A stretch of DNA of 64,000 nt from Azorinus chamasolen. Lineage: Eukaryota; Mollusca; Bivalvia; Cardiida; Solecurtidae. The stretch spans positions 54,690,431-54,754,430 of the forward strand of contig OY755252.1 in NCBI GenBank assembly GCA_963576725.1. The letters are read 5' to 3'. The notes below the pieces were generated by a model. It worked only from the letters and a program-made list of their open reading frames with translations, searched no databases and was not told the origin of the DNA. Positions 49,701 through 55,042 of this stretch are shown one piece after another. Position 1 is the stretch's first letter. The number at the start of each line of letters is the position of its first letter. The position numbers were made by a program, and so were the translations under genes.

Positions 49701-52700
49701 GCAGTCTGAAAATATTTTTGTTTTCTGCAATTCCATTTTTTTTTTCTTTTAGAGACTCAACATCTCGTCTGGACCTAAACTCTTTGCATAGCTACTGCTT
49801 ATCACAAATTTGTTGCTATCGTGCAAGGAGTTCCGTCTTACCTTTGATTTTGAAGTCCTGAGTTATGGTAGTAGTAGAAGTTATTGCCATGCTTTTTTGG
49901 ACAGCCATACTTCGGGTAATCCCACATTTCGGTAATTCTGAAAAAAAAAATCTGGTAATTAAATATGTATGTTAACTATTTCCTTTATAGAAACACATTT
50001 TAACCACTCCACAAACAGAGTAGACCCAGATCAGATGGCTCCTATAGGAGCCATCTGATCCAGGTTTGCTCTGTTTGCTTATGGTATAATATAGATCTGA
50101 TTCTACAGTTTCCGCAAAGGCCAAAATTTCCTGAGTTCATAAGCCAATATAAAATTTCAGACAATAAATATTCATGATGTCAATATTTCTTACATGAATA
50201 TTCATAATGTAAAGGGGTAAAATATGTAAGAGAAGATTTATTTTTTTTATGAAGACAGCAACAAAGCAACAGATAAAGGTGCATACTCAAATACTAAATT
50301 CGTCATTTCTCCACCAAACCGTATGTTGTGACCCCACTTTAGAATTGTCTATTCTTGAAAATGTATTAATTTACGTATCTTATCTGCAGCAATATACCGG
50401 TATAGAGCTTTAGCCCTTTCCTCCATAAATACGCCTTTCTACGCCTCTGTAATAACCACTTCTTGAAACCATTGTGATATATAGAGCATTTGCTCCTATA
50501 GGAGCAAATGCTCTATTTATCACAGTGGTTTCAAATTACAAAATTCTAAAATTTTCCTTTTCTCTAATTAATGCTCCTTTTTGGTAGATTTATTCAAAGT
50601 GGTTGAATCTAAAAATAGCCTATGGAGGAATGGTTTAAAAAAAAAGAGGAGAAATATAAACAAGAGCACCCCATGTGGGTGCAAACAGTCTGTTCAATTG
50701 CAGCTCTTAATAAAATTGTGATGGTGAACAAGTGTGTGAAGTTTCATAAGATTTGCATGAAAAGGGGTAAACAGAGCAAACACTGATCAGACATTTCCAA
50801 CAGGAGCTGTCTAGTCTGTATGCAAAGGCATAGAAAAGCGTATTTATGAAGGAAAGGGTTATGGTTCCCCTCCAAATAAGTACCTTTGGTTCAGTTTGCT
50901 CCGGATTGGGCATGCTTCAATGAAAGGTCTTGAAACTGTATTTTGGGCATCAACGAACTGCTTAGTCTCTTCTGCATCTGGGTCTTCCAACCACTGGTAC
51001 GGATCAGGAATCTATAGACATAATTTATTAACCATGAAAATAAATTTAAGAATTTATTTCTTCATCAATATTCATGGAATATTTTTTTATAATTACACAT
51101 TAACATCGAACATTTTGACTGTGATAGAAACATTATTATAATTCCATAAGCAAAGGTAGACCCCTGGTCAGACAGCTCCTACAAGAGCCATCTGATCGGA
51201 GTCTTCTCTGTTTGCAAAGGTGTGAAAAAGTGTTTCTATCAGGTAAAGGAATACAGTAATTCACTGTCCAGAGCAGGTACAAAAATATCTGCACTAAAAT
51301 ATGTGCACTACACTTGACTTCACAACAATACAACTGAACCAATGACTCAGACTGCAATTTAGAAAAAGCACTGTCGGTTCACAATTTTACCATTCCGTCA
51401 CATAAACAGTTACACTTTTTCATCCCTTTGCAAACAGAGTAGAGCCAGATCAGATTGCTCTTGTAGGAGTAGTTTGATCAGGGTCTGGTCTGTTTGCTTA
51501 ATAAAATTACAATACATCTGACACTACAGTTGCTACTAATACAAAAACAGCCTGTGTATATTTGCCATTATAAAAATGCAGCTAACAAGTTTTCATGGAT
51601 TCACGGAGAAATCGCCTAATGATGATTTTGCCTACAATTAGATATAATATAGTAAACCAATTGGAGATTTCGTCTAGAAAGCAATTATATAGTGATTCTA
51701 TTTCACACCTATGGTACAGGTACGCCTAACATGGCAGAACTATACAGATTGTTTGTAACAAGATGGGATTATTTTCCACTTTCCAGATAAAGATTACCAA
51801 GATTGATTGATCAGTGTAGCCCCTGATCACTACATAGAATTTGACAGAAGATAATTATATTTATATATAAGGAGCGATAATTATACTACCAATAGTTATG
51901 CAGAAAGTAAGAATGTCATAAGCACGGAACAAGTTATAATATGAGTCTGGATCCAATCAGTGATCACTACAAAAAAGTACATAGAATTTGACAGAACATT
52001 AGAAAAGGGGTGATAATTCGCTACCAATACCAAAACATCATGCTACATATGCCGTTAAAGAAAGCCAGTTCATCTTAGAAACAGATCAAATTCCATAAGC
52101 AAACAGAGCACTCTGGTCAGATGTCTCCTACAAAAGATGTCTGATCTGGGTCTATTCTGTATTCAAACATGTGAATAGATGTTTAAATGAAGTAAAGGGT
52201 TAACAATACACAGTTACGAAGATAATTTTTATTGATTTTTCAGATTAGGAATAAGATCTCTTAGCATTTAACTGAATATATTAGTCATAATGGAGGCATA
52301 TATGATGTATAATGGGCTGTCAGATTTCAGATGGTAATCAGGGGCTGCACTGATTGTTCAATCTTGGTCATCTTGATCTGGAAAACAACATAACAGGACA
52401 ATTTATTCTTACAAATATTCTTTATAGTTCTGTTATGCTATCAGTACCTGTACCATAGGTGTGAAATACAATCACTATATAATTGCTTTCTAGGCAAAGT
52501 CTACAATTGGTTTATTAGGCAAAATCTCCAATTGGTTTGCAATATATCTAATTGTAGATGAAATCGTCATTAGGCGATTTCTCCAGCACCCGTTTTCATG
52601 ATGTCATTATTTCTTACATGTACAGAGAATGATTTAACCCAATTACTCCATAAAAACGCCTTTCTACGCCTTTGCAAACAGAGAAGACCAAGATAAGATG

Positions 52701-53127
52701 GCTCCTATACGAGCCATCTGATCAGGGTCTGCTCTACATGTATTTGCTTATAAATGGTATGCTATATACAGTATTGATTATATACGAGTTTCTGTCGTGG
52801 CCAAATAATGACGTGTACTATTATAACATCTAATGTAATTAATATTCATTGTGTCATTATTTCTTACACAATTATTTCTGGAGTAAAGAGTTAAATATAT
52901 ATGTAAAAGTAAGATAATAAGTAAGATCTGTTTAACATCATATAAAAAAAAATATTGTGTTGCCAATAACGCCGTGTCGCGAAAACAGATTGTAAAAATA
53001 TATCAAACTAGATATCGGTAGCTGTCACTCTTTTATATAATGTACAATGCTAACATACTTTATTCCCATGATATTCATCGACAATACTTTCATCCTTTCT
53101 CGGTTTTGGATAAGAGAATCGACCCAT
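16670..53127 (-). CDS. PREP: Prolyl endopeptidase, complete 19-exon gene
   Basis: PREP is a cytosolic serine peptidase of family S9A that cuts short peptides after proline. The 19 exons join with GT-AG junctions and matching phases into 710 residues plus stop, equal to the mammalian length. By family knowledge, residues 1-72 and 428-710 form the alpha/beta-hydrolase and about 73-427 the seven-bladed propeller that restricts entry to small peptides. Visible landmarks: Ser554 in NGGSNGG, Asp641 in ADHDDR, His680 in AGHGAGK, plus Tyr473, Phe476, Asn555, Trp595 and Arg643 of the active site and Cys255 of the propeller, all at the porcine numbering. There is no signal peptide. The start was chosen because the first exon (MGRFSYPKP...) restores exact length and the DEYHG motif. 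The introns are crowded with MITEs, but no exon is disrupted, so the gene should be functional. Coordinates give the span; exons are listed separately. Confidence 0.97.
17014..17264 (+). repeat. A1 MITE, complete
   Basis: TTAACCCTTTCCCTCATATA to AGGGAAAGGGTTAA; core 17057-17123 with centre CTCCTAGAGGAG. Confidence 0.9.
17261..17479 (+). repeat. B MITE joined to the A1 by one TTAA
   Basis: TTAACCCATTATCTCATAGA start, AATTGTGATAAA...CATTTGCTCC palindrome (partly decayed), AGGTGACTTGCAGAGGC end segment. Confidence 0.8.
18224..18473 (+). repeat. A2 MITE, complete, beside the exon 18 donor
   Basis: TTAACCCTTTCCCTAATGTA at the left, ATGGAGTCAAGGATTAA at the right; core 18263-18332. Confidence 0.88.
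18483..18551 (-). CDS. PREP: PREP exon 18 (residues 667-689), catalytic histidine
   Basis: Encodes [20 protein letters not shown] with His680. Donor GTGAGT; an A2 MITE ends nine bases beyond the exon. Confidence 0.97.
18552..20391. repeat. PREP intron 17: A and B MITEs
   Basis: Decayed A at 18602-18735; hairpin variant 18773-18840 (AAACAGTGTAGATCC arms); A1 19080-19323; B 19400-19630; A2 19655-20000, interrupted after ACCCAGC by a 120-base repeat fragment that also occurs near 42083-42160; A2 20005-20246; A2 tail remnant 20310-20385 next to the exon 17 donor. Confidence 0.8.
19400..19630 (-). repeat. B MITE, complete, perfect hairpin
   Basis: TTAATACCCTTTCCTCCATA to GGAGGAATGGGTTAA. The palindrome at 19457-19520 (ACCATTGTGATAAATAGTGC / CTATTTATCACAATGGT) is centred on CTCCTATAGGAG. 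The left end, including AATACGCCTTTCTACGCCTC, matches that of A2 elements. Confidence 0.9.
20392..20551 (-). CDS. PREP: PREP exon 17 (residues 613-666), catalytic aspartate
   Basis: Encodes [11 protein letters not shown] and [20 protein letters not shown] with Asp641 and Arg643. Donor GTACAT. Confidence 0.97.
20552..21746. repeat. PREP intron 16: hairpins, family I and two C palindromes
   Basis: 20604-20680: a variant A hairpin. 20692-20900: family I repeat ending GCAACTTCGTTGCGTGGGG (also 38570-38825). 21048-21121: a 34-bp-arm hairpin GTAAATAGTGCAGACCCTGA around CTCCTGCAGGAG. C palindromes at 21165-21380 and 21445-21630. Confidence 0.8.
21747..21848 (-). CDS. PREP: PREP exon 16 (residues 579-613)
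   Basis: Encodes [20 protein letters not shown] with Trp595 of the substrate pocket, then GCSD and FNWLI. AACAG acceptor and GTGAGT donor. Confidence 0.96.
21918..22167 (+). repeat. A2 MITE, complete
   Basis: TTAACCCTTTCCCTCATACC to AAAAGGGAAAGGGTTAA; core 21960-22024 centred on CTCCTATAGGAG. Confidence 0.9.
22168..23110 (+). repeat. K element (GGTGAGCTAAAA 3' hairpin), complete-looking
   Basis: Starts ACAACAAAGGGCCATGAGGC. It contains three diverged monomers with GGCGGGGCCATTTTTG, a GACGGACAGACTGACAGACG tract, and the 3' hairpin AGCTCACC-TTGAGCAC / GTGCTC-GGTGAGCT before AAAA. Related copies are at 30651-33417 and 35186-36671. Class uncertain. Confidence 0.75.
23443..23710 (+). repeat. A1 MITE, complete
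   Basis: TTAACCCTTTCCTTCATATA to GTGAAAGGGTTAA; core 23503-23570 with an intact inner palindrome. Confidence 0.88.
23968..24063 (-). CDS. PREP: PREP exon 15 (residues 547-579), catalytic serine
   Basis: Encodes [20 protein letters not shown] with Ser554 in the GGSNGG elbow, then FGCAIAQV. Donor GTATGT. Open frame continues past the donor, but that continuation does not resemble PREP. Confidence 0.97.
24238..24487 (-). repeat. A1 MITE nested in an A2 MITE
   Basis: TTAACCCTTTTCCTGTTCTG to GAGGGAAAGGGTTAA. The host reads ...CTGCCATGGC before it and ATTACCTGTGTTCATTTGCC after it, which is contiguous in other A2 copies apart from TTAA. Confidence 0.88.
24742..24893. repeat. G palindrome with CCAAT-type inverted motifs, copy 1
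   Basis: GGGTCCATGC, then TTTTAGTTGAGTCTGAGTTT, AAGTTTTTGATTGGTTAGAT and its complement CTGACCAATCAAAAGCTTGA. Copy 2 is at 60008-60190. Confidence 0.8.
25400..26232. repeat. J composite repeat, copy 2
   Basis: Same monomers as 14300-15125, ending in GACAGACGGACGGACAACTC and TCTCCCAATAAATGGGGGAG. Confidence 0.85.
26447..26714 (+). repeat. ACAAGAG-type element, short
   Basis: Starts ACAAGAGCCGCATACAGCGC and ends ACAGATGAGCTAAAAATA, with the shared phrase TATGAAGTTTCATGTTGATA. Confidence 0.55.
26727..26796 (+). repeat. Minimal A derivative (70 bp)
   Basis: The A left end TTAACCCCTTCTTTCATACA runs to GCAAACAGACTAGACCCAG and then joins directly to AAAGGGTTAA. Right arm and tail are deleted while both TTAA ends are kept. 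Confidence 0.8.
26867..26983 (-). CDS. PREP: PREP exon 14 (residues 508-547)
   Basis: Encodes [20 protein letters not shown] and AAAEFLI of the hydrolase domain. Donor GTGAGT. Confidence 0.97.
27320..27530 (-). repeat. B MITE nested in an A2 MITE at TTAA
   Basis: TTAACCCATTCCCTCATATT to GAGGTAATGCGTTAA. The host reads GCAATTT before and TTATGGCATATG after; the A2 copy at 45120 reads ATTTTTAATTATGGCAC, the empty form of the same site. Confidence 0.9.
28261..28690 (+). repeat. ACAAGAG-type element inside an A2 MITE
   Basis: Starts ACAAGAGCTGTCCGCTGACA, contains two monomers (GGGGCATAACTATGGCAAAA and relatives), then GCCGACGCCGACACAGACG. The A2 host is split at ACAATATA and resumes AATCTAATTAATATTC. 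Confidence 0.7.
28864..29113 (+). repeat. A1 MITE, complete
   Basis: TTAACCCTTTCCCTCATATA to CAGGGAAAGGGTTAA; core 28903-28970 centred on CTCCTAGAGGAG. Confidence 0.9.
29293..29441 (-). CDS. PREP: PREP exon 13 (residues 459-508)
   Basis: Encodes [17 protein letters not shown] with Tyr473 (oxyanion hole) and Phe476, then YAVANIRGG. The donor lies in a G run; GTGAGT two bases after Gly507 gives the right phase. Confidence 0.96.
29442..30352. repeat. PREP intron 12: chain of A MITEs and an F palindrome
   Basis: A2 (minus) 29493-29744, partial A (minus) 29741-29899, A2 (plus) 29896-30120, adjoining at TTAA sites; F palindrome 30228-30290 (GTTTGGATCCTAATGAC ... CATCTGGATCCAAACC). Confidence 0.8.
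29493..29744 (-). repeat. A2 MITE, near-perfect hairpin
   Basis: TTAACCCTTTACTCCATGAA start; core 29637-29704 with GGCTCCTGTAGGAGCC centre; right end decayed to TAAAGAATTAA. Confidence 0.88.
30353..30466 (-). CDS. PREP: PREP exon 12 (residues 421-458)
   Basis: Crosses from propeller to hydrolase: [19 protein letters not shown] is a family hallmark. Donor GTGAGT. Confidence 0.97.
30651..33417 (+). repeat. K element, long and interrupted
   Basis: Starts ACAAGAGGGCCATTGGCCCT and ATCGCTCACCTGAG, has monomers with GGGCCATTTTTGGCCCGGGG at 32575-33050, a GACGGACAGACGGACAGACG tract at 33312-33360 and the 3' hairpin GCTCACC...GGTGAGCTAAAAA. Assigning both ends to one insertion is an inference. Confidence 0.6.
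33061..33297. mobile_element. Small TIR element with internal telomere-like repeats
   Basis: 237 bp. Perfect 20-bp ends GGGTAGTTGTGTGACTTTTT, inverted at the right; subterminal ACTAGTCCCACAAG is inverted as CTTGTGGGACTAGT. Three CCCTAA units lie at about 33161-33180. Confidence 0.85.
34309..34389 (-). CDS. PREP: PREP exon 11 (residues 394-420)
   Basis: Encodes [18 protein letters not shown], near the end of the propeller. CACAG acceptor, GTATGT donor. Confidence 0.97.
34390..37418. repeat. PREP intron 10: A2, C half, K element with F pair, C palindrome, A relics
   Basis: A2 (minus) 34606-34850 with core 34740-34809; C half 35085-35165; K element 35186-36671; C palindrome 36660-36890; GACGGACGGACG-bearing fragment 37000-37200; A relic (minus) 37200-37380 with core 37279-37352. 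Confidence 0.75.
35186..36671 (+). repeat. K element with an inserted F pair
   Basis: Starts AACAAGAGGGCCAGAATGGC and ends GAGCACTTTGTGCTCTGGTG, then AGCTAAAA. Two near-identical F palindromes lie at 35453-35521 and 35592-35662 (TATGCAAACAGTTTGGATCC ... GTATCCAAACTGTTTG), followed by the F right end GCATGCAAAGAGTTAA at 35764-35779. Confidence 0.7.
37419..37523 (-). CDS. PREP: PREP exon 10 (residues 359-393)
   Basis: Encodes [12 protein letters not shown] and [14 protein letters not shown]. Donor GTAGAG, a weaker site than its neighbours. Confidence 0.95.
37890..38138 (+). repeat. A1 MITE, complete
   Basis: TTAACCCTTTCCCTCATATA to AGACAGGGAAAGGGTTAA; core 37928-37996. Confidence 0.9.
39328..39531. 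mobile_element. E MITE, second copy, 204 bp
   Basis: TA on both sides; CAGTAAAACCTCTCTATAAT start and inverted end. The palindrome CTTAAAGCAAGGTGAAAGTA / CACCTTGCTTTAAGC is centred on CTCCTATAGGAG. Confidence 0.92.
39567..39671 (-). CDS. PREP: PREP exon 9 (residues 324-358)
   Basis: Encodes [20 protein letters not shown]. Donor GTATGT. An E MITE starts 35 bases inside the next intron. Confidence 0.97.
39672..41379. repeat. PREP intron 8: A elements, ACAAGAG-like fragment, A1, C
   Basis: A relic 39737-39905; A2 (minus) 39910-40155 with core 40049-40123; fragment 40240-40455 sharing AACAAGTGTGTGAAGTTTTA with 50700-50760; retroposon piece 40630-40670; A1 (minus) 40695-40945; C palindrome 41187-41360. 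Confidence 0.75.
41380..41475 (-). CDS. PREP: PREP exon 8 (residues 292-323)
   Basis: Encodes [14 protein letters not shown] and [11 protein letters not shown] of the propeller. CAG acceptor, GTGAGT donor. Confidence 0.97.
41476..42570. repeat. PREP intron 7: A relics, F, C
   Basis: A relic 41545-41685; A2 41680-41940; F palindrome 42003-42079 (GAGTTTGGATCCAGATGAGA); repeat fragment 42083-42175 as in intron 17; C palindrome 42213-42408. Confidence 0.75.
42213..42408. repeat. C palindromic element, representative copy
   Basis: CAGATAAAGATGCGTACTCA at the left, TACGCATCTTATCTGGACC at the right. Central palindrome TCTCCACCAAGCCCTATGTT / GCATAGAGTTTGGTGGAGA with middle TCTTTGAGA. Other copies: 21165, 21445, 27000, 36660, 39122, 41187, 43030, 58795 and the window end. 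Confidence 0.85.
42571..42736 (-). CDS. PREP: PREP exon 7 (residues 236-291)
   Basis: Encodes [23 protein letters not shown] with Cys255, and [10 protein letters not shown]. Donor GTAAAA. Confidence 0.96.
43340..43570 (+). repeat. SINE-like retroposon fragment
   Basis: GAGTGAGTGAGTGAGTAGGG followed by GTTTAACGTCCGACCAACAG and TATTTCAGTTATATGCAGAC. The phrase resembles conserved cores of molluscan SINEs as I remember them; no A/B boxes were identified. Confidence 0.45.
43783..44039 (-). repeat. A2 MITE, complete
   Basis: TTAACCCTTTACTCCATGAA to ATGGAGTAACGGGTTAA; core 43932-44003. Confidence 0.88.
44520..44662 (-). CDS. PREP: PREP exon 6 (residues 189-236)
   Basis: Encodes [19 protein letters not shown] and [10 protein letters not shown]. 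The donor is taken as GTAAGG two bases after Met235, which fits the phase of exon 7. Confidence 0.95.
45065..45319 (-). repeat. A2 MITE, complete
   Basis: TTAACCCATTATTCCATGCA to ATGGAGGAAAGGGTTAA; core 45209-45283. It contains the undisturbed site TTTTTAATTATGGCAC. Confidence 0.88.
45316..45543 (+). repeat. B MITE, complete, chained to the A2
   Basis: TTAACCCATTCCTCCATAGG to GGAGGAAAGGGTTAA. Palindrome ATTGTGATAAATAGAGC / TTTATCACAAT. The right end (AGAGGCATAGAAAGGCGTAT) is nearly the A2 end. Confidence 0.88.
45744..45845 (-). CDS. PREP: PREP exon 5 (residues 155-188)
   Basis: Encodes [18 protein letters not shown] and GIFYN; phase 0 at both ends. A hAT-like element lies 55 bases upstream in the preceding intron. 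Confidence 0.97.
45901..46768. mobile_element. Non-autonomous hAT-like element, 868 bp, 8-bp duplication
   Basis: Ends TAGGGCTGTCACGGT and inverted ACCGTGACAGCCCTA. The 8-bp direct repeat ATTGCTTC lies at 45893-45900 and 46769-46776. Subterminal regions repeat ACCGGTT, GGTTCGGTTCG and their complements. No transposase frame is present. Eight-base duplication and this terminus type point to the hAT superfamily. Confidence 0.9.
47276..47526 (-). repeat. A1 MITE, complete
   Basis: TTAACCCTTTCCCTGTTCTG to GAGGGAAAGGGTTAA; core 47418-47485. Confidence 0.9.
48382..48550 (-). CDS. PREP: PREP exon 4 (residues 98-154)
   Basis: Encodes [16 protein letters not shown] and [14 protein letters not shown] of the first propeller blades. 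Donor GTATTG, phase 0. An A2 MITE ends only 14 bases into the following intron. Confidence 0.97.
48551..49841. repeat. PREP intron 3: A2 pieces, B, truncated A1, F-type tail
   Basis: A2 (minus) 48572-48805; A2 48835-49050; B 49052-49282; A1 (minus) 49337-49508, broken in the hairpin; F-like 49540-49830 with TTAACTCTTTGCTCACTAAA at 49677. Confidence 0.75.
49052..49282 (+). repeat. B MITE, near-complete
   Basis: CATTTCCTCATAGGC start and GAGGAATGGGTTAA end. Palindrome CATTTGCTCCTATAGGAGC centre intact. Confidence 0.85.
49842..49937 (-). CDS. PREP: PREP exon 3 (residues 66-98)
   Basis: Polypyrimidine tract and CAG acceptor. Encodes [13 protein letters not shown] and NSGLQNQ, the entry into the propeller. 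Donor GTAAGA. Confidence 0.97.
49938..50883. repeat. PREP intron 2: A2, C arm, B, A remnant
   Basis: A2 49970-50222 with core 50011-50080; C half 50270-50390; B (minus) 50408-50638; ACAAGAG-type fragment 50659-50767; A remnant 50768-50862. Confidence 0.78.
50408..50638 (-). repeat. B MITE, near-complete
   Basis: TTTAGCCCTTTCCTCCATAA to GGAGGAATGGTTTAA with the palindrome ACCATTGTGATATATAGAGC / CTCTATTTATCACAGTGGT around CTCCTATAGGAG. Confidence 0.87.
50884..51011 (-). CDS. PREP: PREP exon 2 (residues 24-66, split codon)
   Basis: Acceptor CTATAG, then [12 protein letters not shown], the conserved DPY-WLED motif of the hydrolase N-terminal segment. Donor GTACTT; ends two bases into codon 66. 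Confidence 0.97.
51598..52591. mobile_element. Mutator-like TIR element G1 (994 bp)
   Basis: Direct repeats GTTTTCATG at 51589-51597 and 52592-52600 give a 9-bp duplication. The inverted ends of over 100 bp share GGAGAAATCGCCTAATGA and AAAGCAATTATATAGTGATT. No transposase is seen; an A1 fragment (minus) sits inside at about 52065-52203. Long TIRs and 9-bp duplication suggest a non-autonomous MULE. Confidence 0.85.
52634..52894 (+). repeat. A2 MITE, complete
   Basis: TTAACCCAATTACTCCATAA to CTGGAGTAAAGAGTTAA; core 52673-52747. Confidence 0.87.
53059..53127 (-). CDS. PREP: PREP exon 1 (residues 1-23)
   Basis: Encodes [13 protein letters not shown] and EYHGNK, then the donor GTATGT, phase 0. 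The pattern YP..R.DE...D.YHG matches the family N terminus. Only 31 bases separate the ATG from the target-site duplication of the Mutator-like element upstream. Confidence 0.92.
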
Positions 53128-53171
53128 TTTCGGTTTTGCCAAGTCACTTTTTCTTATGACGCTTGCTAGAC

Positions 53172-54206
53172 GGGTGCTGGTGAATTCGCCTAATGACCAA
53201 CTCGCCTACAATTAGATATATAGTAACCCAAATGGTGAATTCGCCTATAAAGCAATTATATAGCGATTGTATTTCGCACCTTATACCTACAGGTATACCA
53301 CCTTTAAATAGGTACGTGTTTGGCGAACAACGTAGGAACGGTTCTCTTTAAAGCTAATTGATGCAAATTTAATATGATTGAACTGACCAGTGTTCTGGTT
53401 TATTCCAATTTTCAATATCTACTGAATATTCATGGTAAAAAAAATTAGTTAAAATACAATACAGAAGGAAGATGTAATATTGTAGCCAGATTAGAAAGTA
53501 AAGAAACAGTTCTGTCAAAGTCCATAAGCAAACAGAGTAGAACCTTATCAGACGGCTCTCATTTTAGAAGCCGTCTGATCTGGATATACTCTATTTGCAG
53601 ATGCATGAAAACAAGTTTACAGGAAGGAAATGGTTAATCTAAGGGGTTATTTTCTTAATATTTGGTTAAGATTGAATACAGCATAGATCGATCTGCATCT
53701 GTCATATCATTTGCAAACGCAATAGTTCCACATACGAAACAATGTGGGTTTTTTTGAGAATTATTCATAGCCCTATATGTATTTATAATATACAATATTT
53801 GGGGGGTCAGTCATTTTTTCGGTTTACCTGTAAACTTTTATTTATTACTACAAACTGCTTAGCATAACTAATGTCAAAAATGTGTAGATAGTACACAGAT
53901 CATCTGACAAAAATCAATATTTTCAACAATTCATCCCAATAATTTTAAGATTTGCACAAATAACTATTAATGCCCCTCCCCTTACACGCAAACACTCTTC
54001 CATAATGTGCTTTCAAACGCATATTATCAGGGGCTACACTCAAAGTTCAATCTTGATAATCACTACCTGGAAACGAGTTTGATACCCTATAATAGGTGCG
54101 AAATACAATCGCTATATATATAATTGCTTTCTAGGCGAATTCACCATTCGAGTTACTATATATCTATTTGTAGGCGAGTTGGTCATTAGGCGAATTCACC
54201 ATAAAC
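53172..54206. mobile_element. Mutator-like TIR element G2 (1035 bp), upstream of PREP
   Basis: Direct repeats CTTGCTAGAC at 53162-53171 and 54207-54216. The inverted ends of about 130 bp share GGTGAATTCGCCTAATGACC and AACTCGCCTACA. An A1 copy (minus) is nested at about 53385-53637. It is a relative of G1 and occupies the place where the PREP promoter would be expected. Confidence 0.85.
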
Positions 54207-54216
54207 CTTGCTAGAC

Positions 54217-54960
54217 AACTCGTCCCAACTTTATTCGATATTTATAAATTCGCCCCGGGACGACTCACACCGAGTCAATGTTATCATGGACACGGGAATT
54301 TTTTGGCCACGACCGAAACAGTAGAATCAGTATATCATAAACAAATAGAGCAGATCCTGATCAGACGGTTCGTGTATGAAGCCGACTGATCTTGGTCTAC
54401 TCTGTTTGCAAAGCATGCATTAAGTGTCATTATTAAACAAGAAATATCTTTAAAAAATATATATATATTCAGCGGCATTCAAATATTGACATATTGTACA
54501 ATTCAATAATGGTATTAAATTTCTGCCATATTAAATTCAATGTTTGGAGATTTTATAGTACAGGGAACTAGATCTATGAAGGTTGGTTATTATTATACTA
54601 ACAGACAGACGTGCAACGAAAGGTAGATCTACTATTTCATTCAATATACTTTATGGTTGTGTCTTTTTGTTAGTGAATTCGGAGGCAATGCTATTTAAAT
54701 ATACTGCAATGAGTTGGAGCCTTGGTCTGACTGCATATTTTGTTTTTAGGCGATTATAATGTTTGAAAAGAATAAGTGAACGTGGAGTAGAAGAACAATT
54801 ATTGAAAATTTTCAAGTAACTTTTATAGGAAATTACTATTAAGATGTACATGAAATGCAAAACAACCACAACAGCACTGCTAAGATGTCTTTGGATGACC
54901 GCCGGAAAATGTCAGAAGCACGCACGGAGTACTATGAATAAAAAATATACTATATTTTTT
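54217..54960. repeat. A2 relic and unassigned AT-rich sequence
   Basis: 54284-54420 is an A2 hairpin (minus) with core 54339-54412. The rest shows no gene. Confidence 0.55.
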
Positions 54961-54962
54961 TT

Positions 54963-55042
54963 CTAGTTATGACGGGATTCGAACCAAGGAACTCGGGCTT
55001 CATAGTTGCAGCCCTTGCCCCTCCGCCACAGCTTGGGTCCCA
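54963..55042 (-). repeat. tRNA-like sequence or SINE head
   Basis: Minus strand shows a B box GGTTCGAATCC and an A-box-like GTGGCGGAGGGG 45-50 bases before it. The acceptor stem does not pair and the anticodon arm is irregular, so this is a tRNA pseudogene or tRNA-derived SINE, not a working tRNA. Confidence 0.45.

Larger units (their letters stand above)
51012..53058. repeat. PREP intron 1: A relic, A2 split by a Mutator-like element, A2
   Basis: A (minus) 51080-51260; A2 51400-51597 continuing at 52601-52637; Mutator-like 51598-52591; A2 52634-52894. Confidence 0.8.

Noticed and set aside
52320..52345. Minus-strand DYHLK codons as a candidate PREP exon 1
   Set aside because: They lie inside the Mutator-like element; the exon at 53059-53127 fits the family far better and restores 710 residues.
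54963..55042. Functional tRNA on the minus strand
   Set aside because: A and B boxes are present, but the acceptor stem is unpaired and the anticodon loop is too long.
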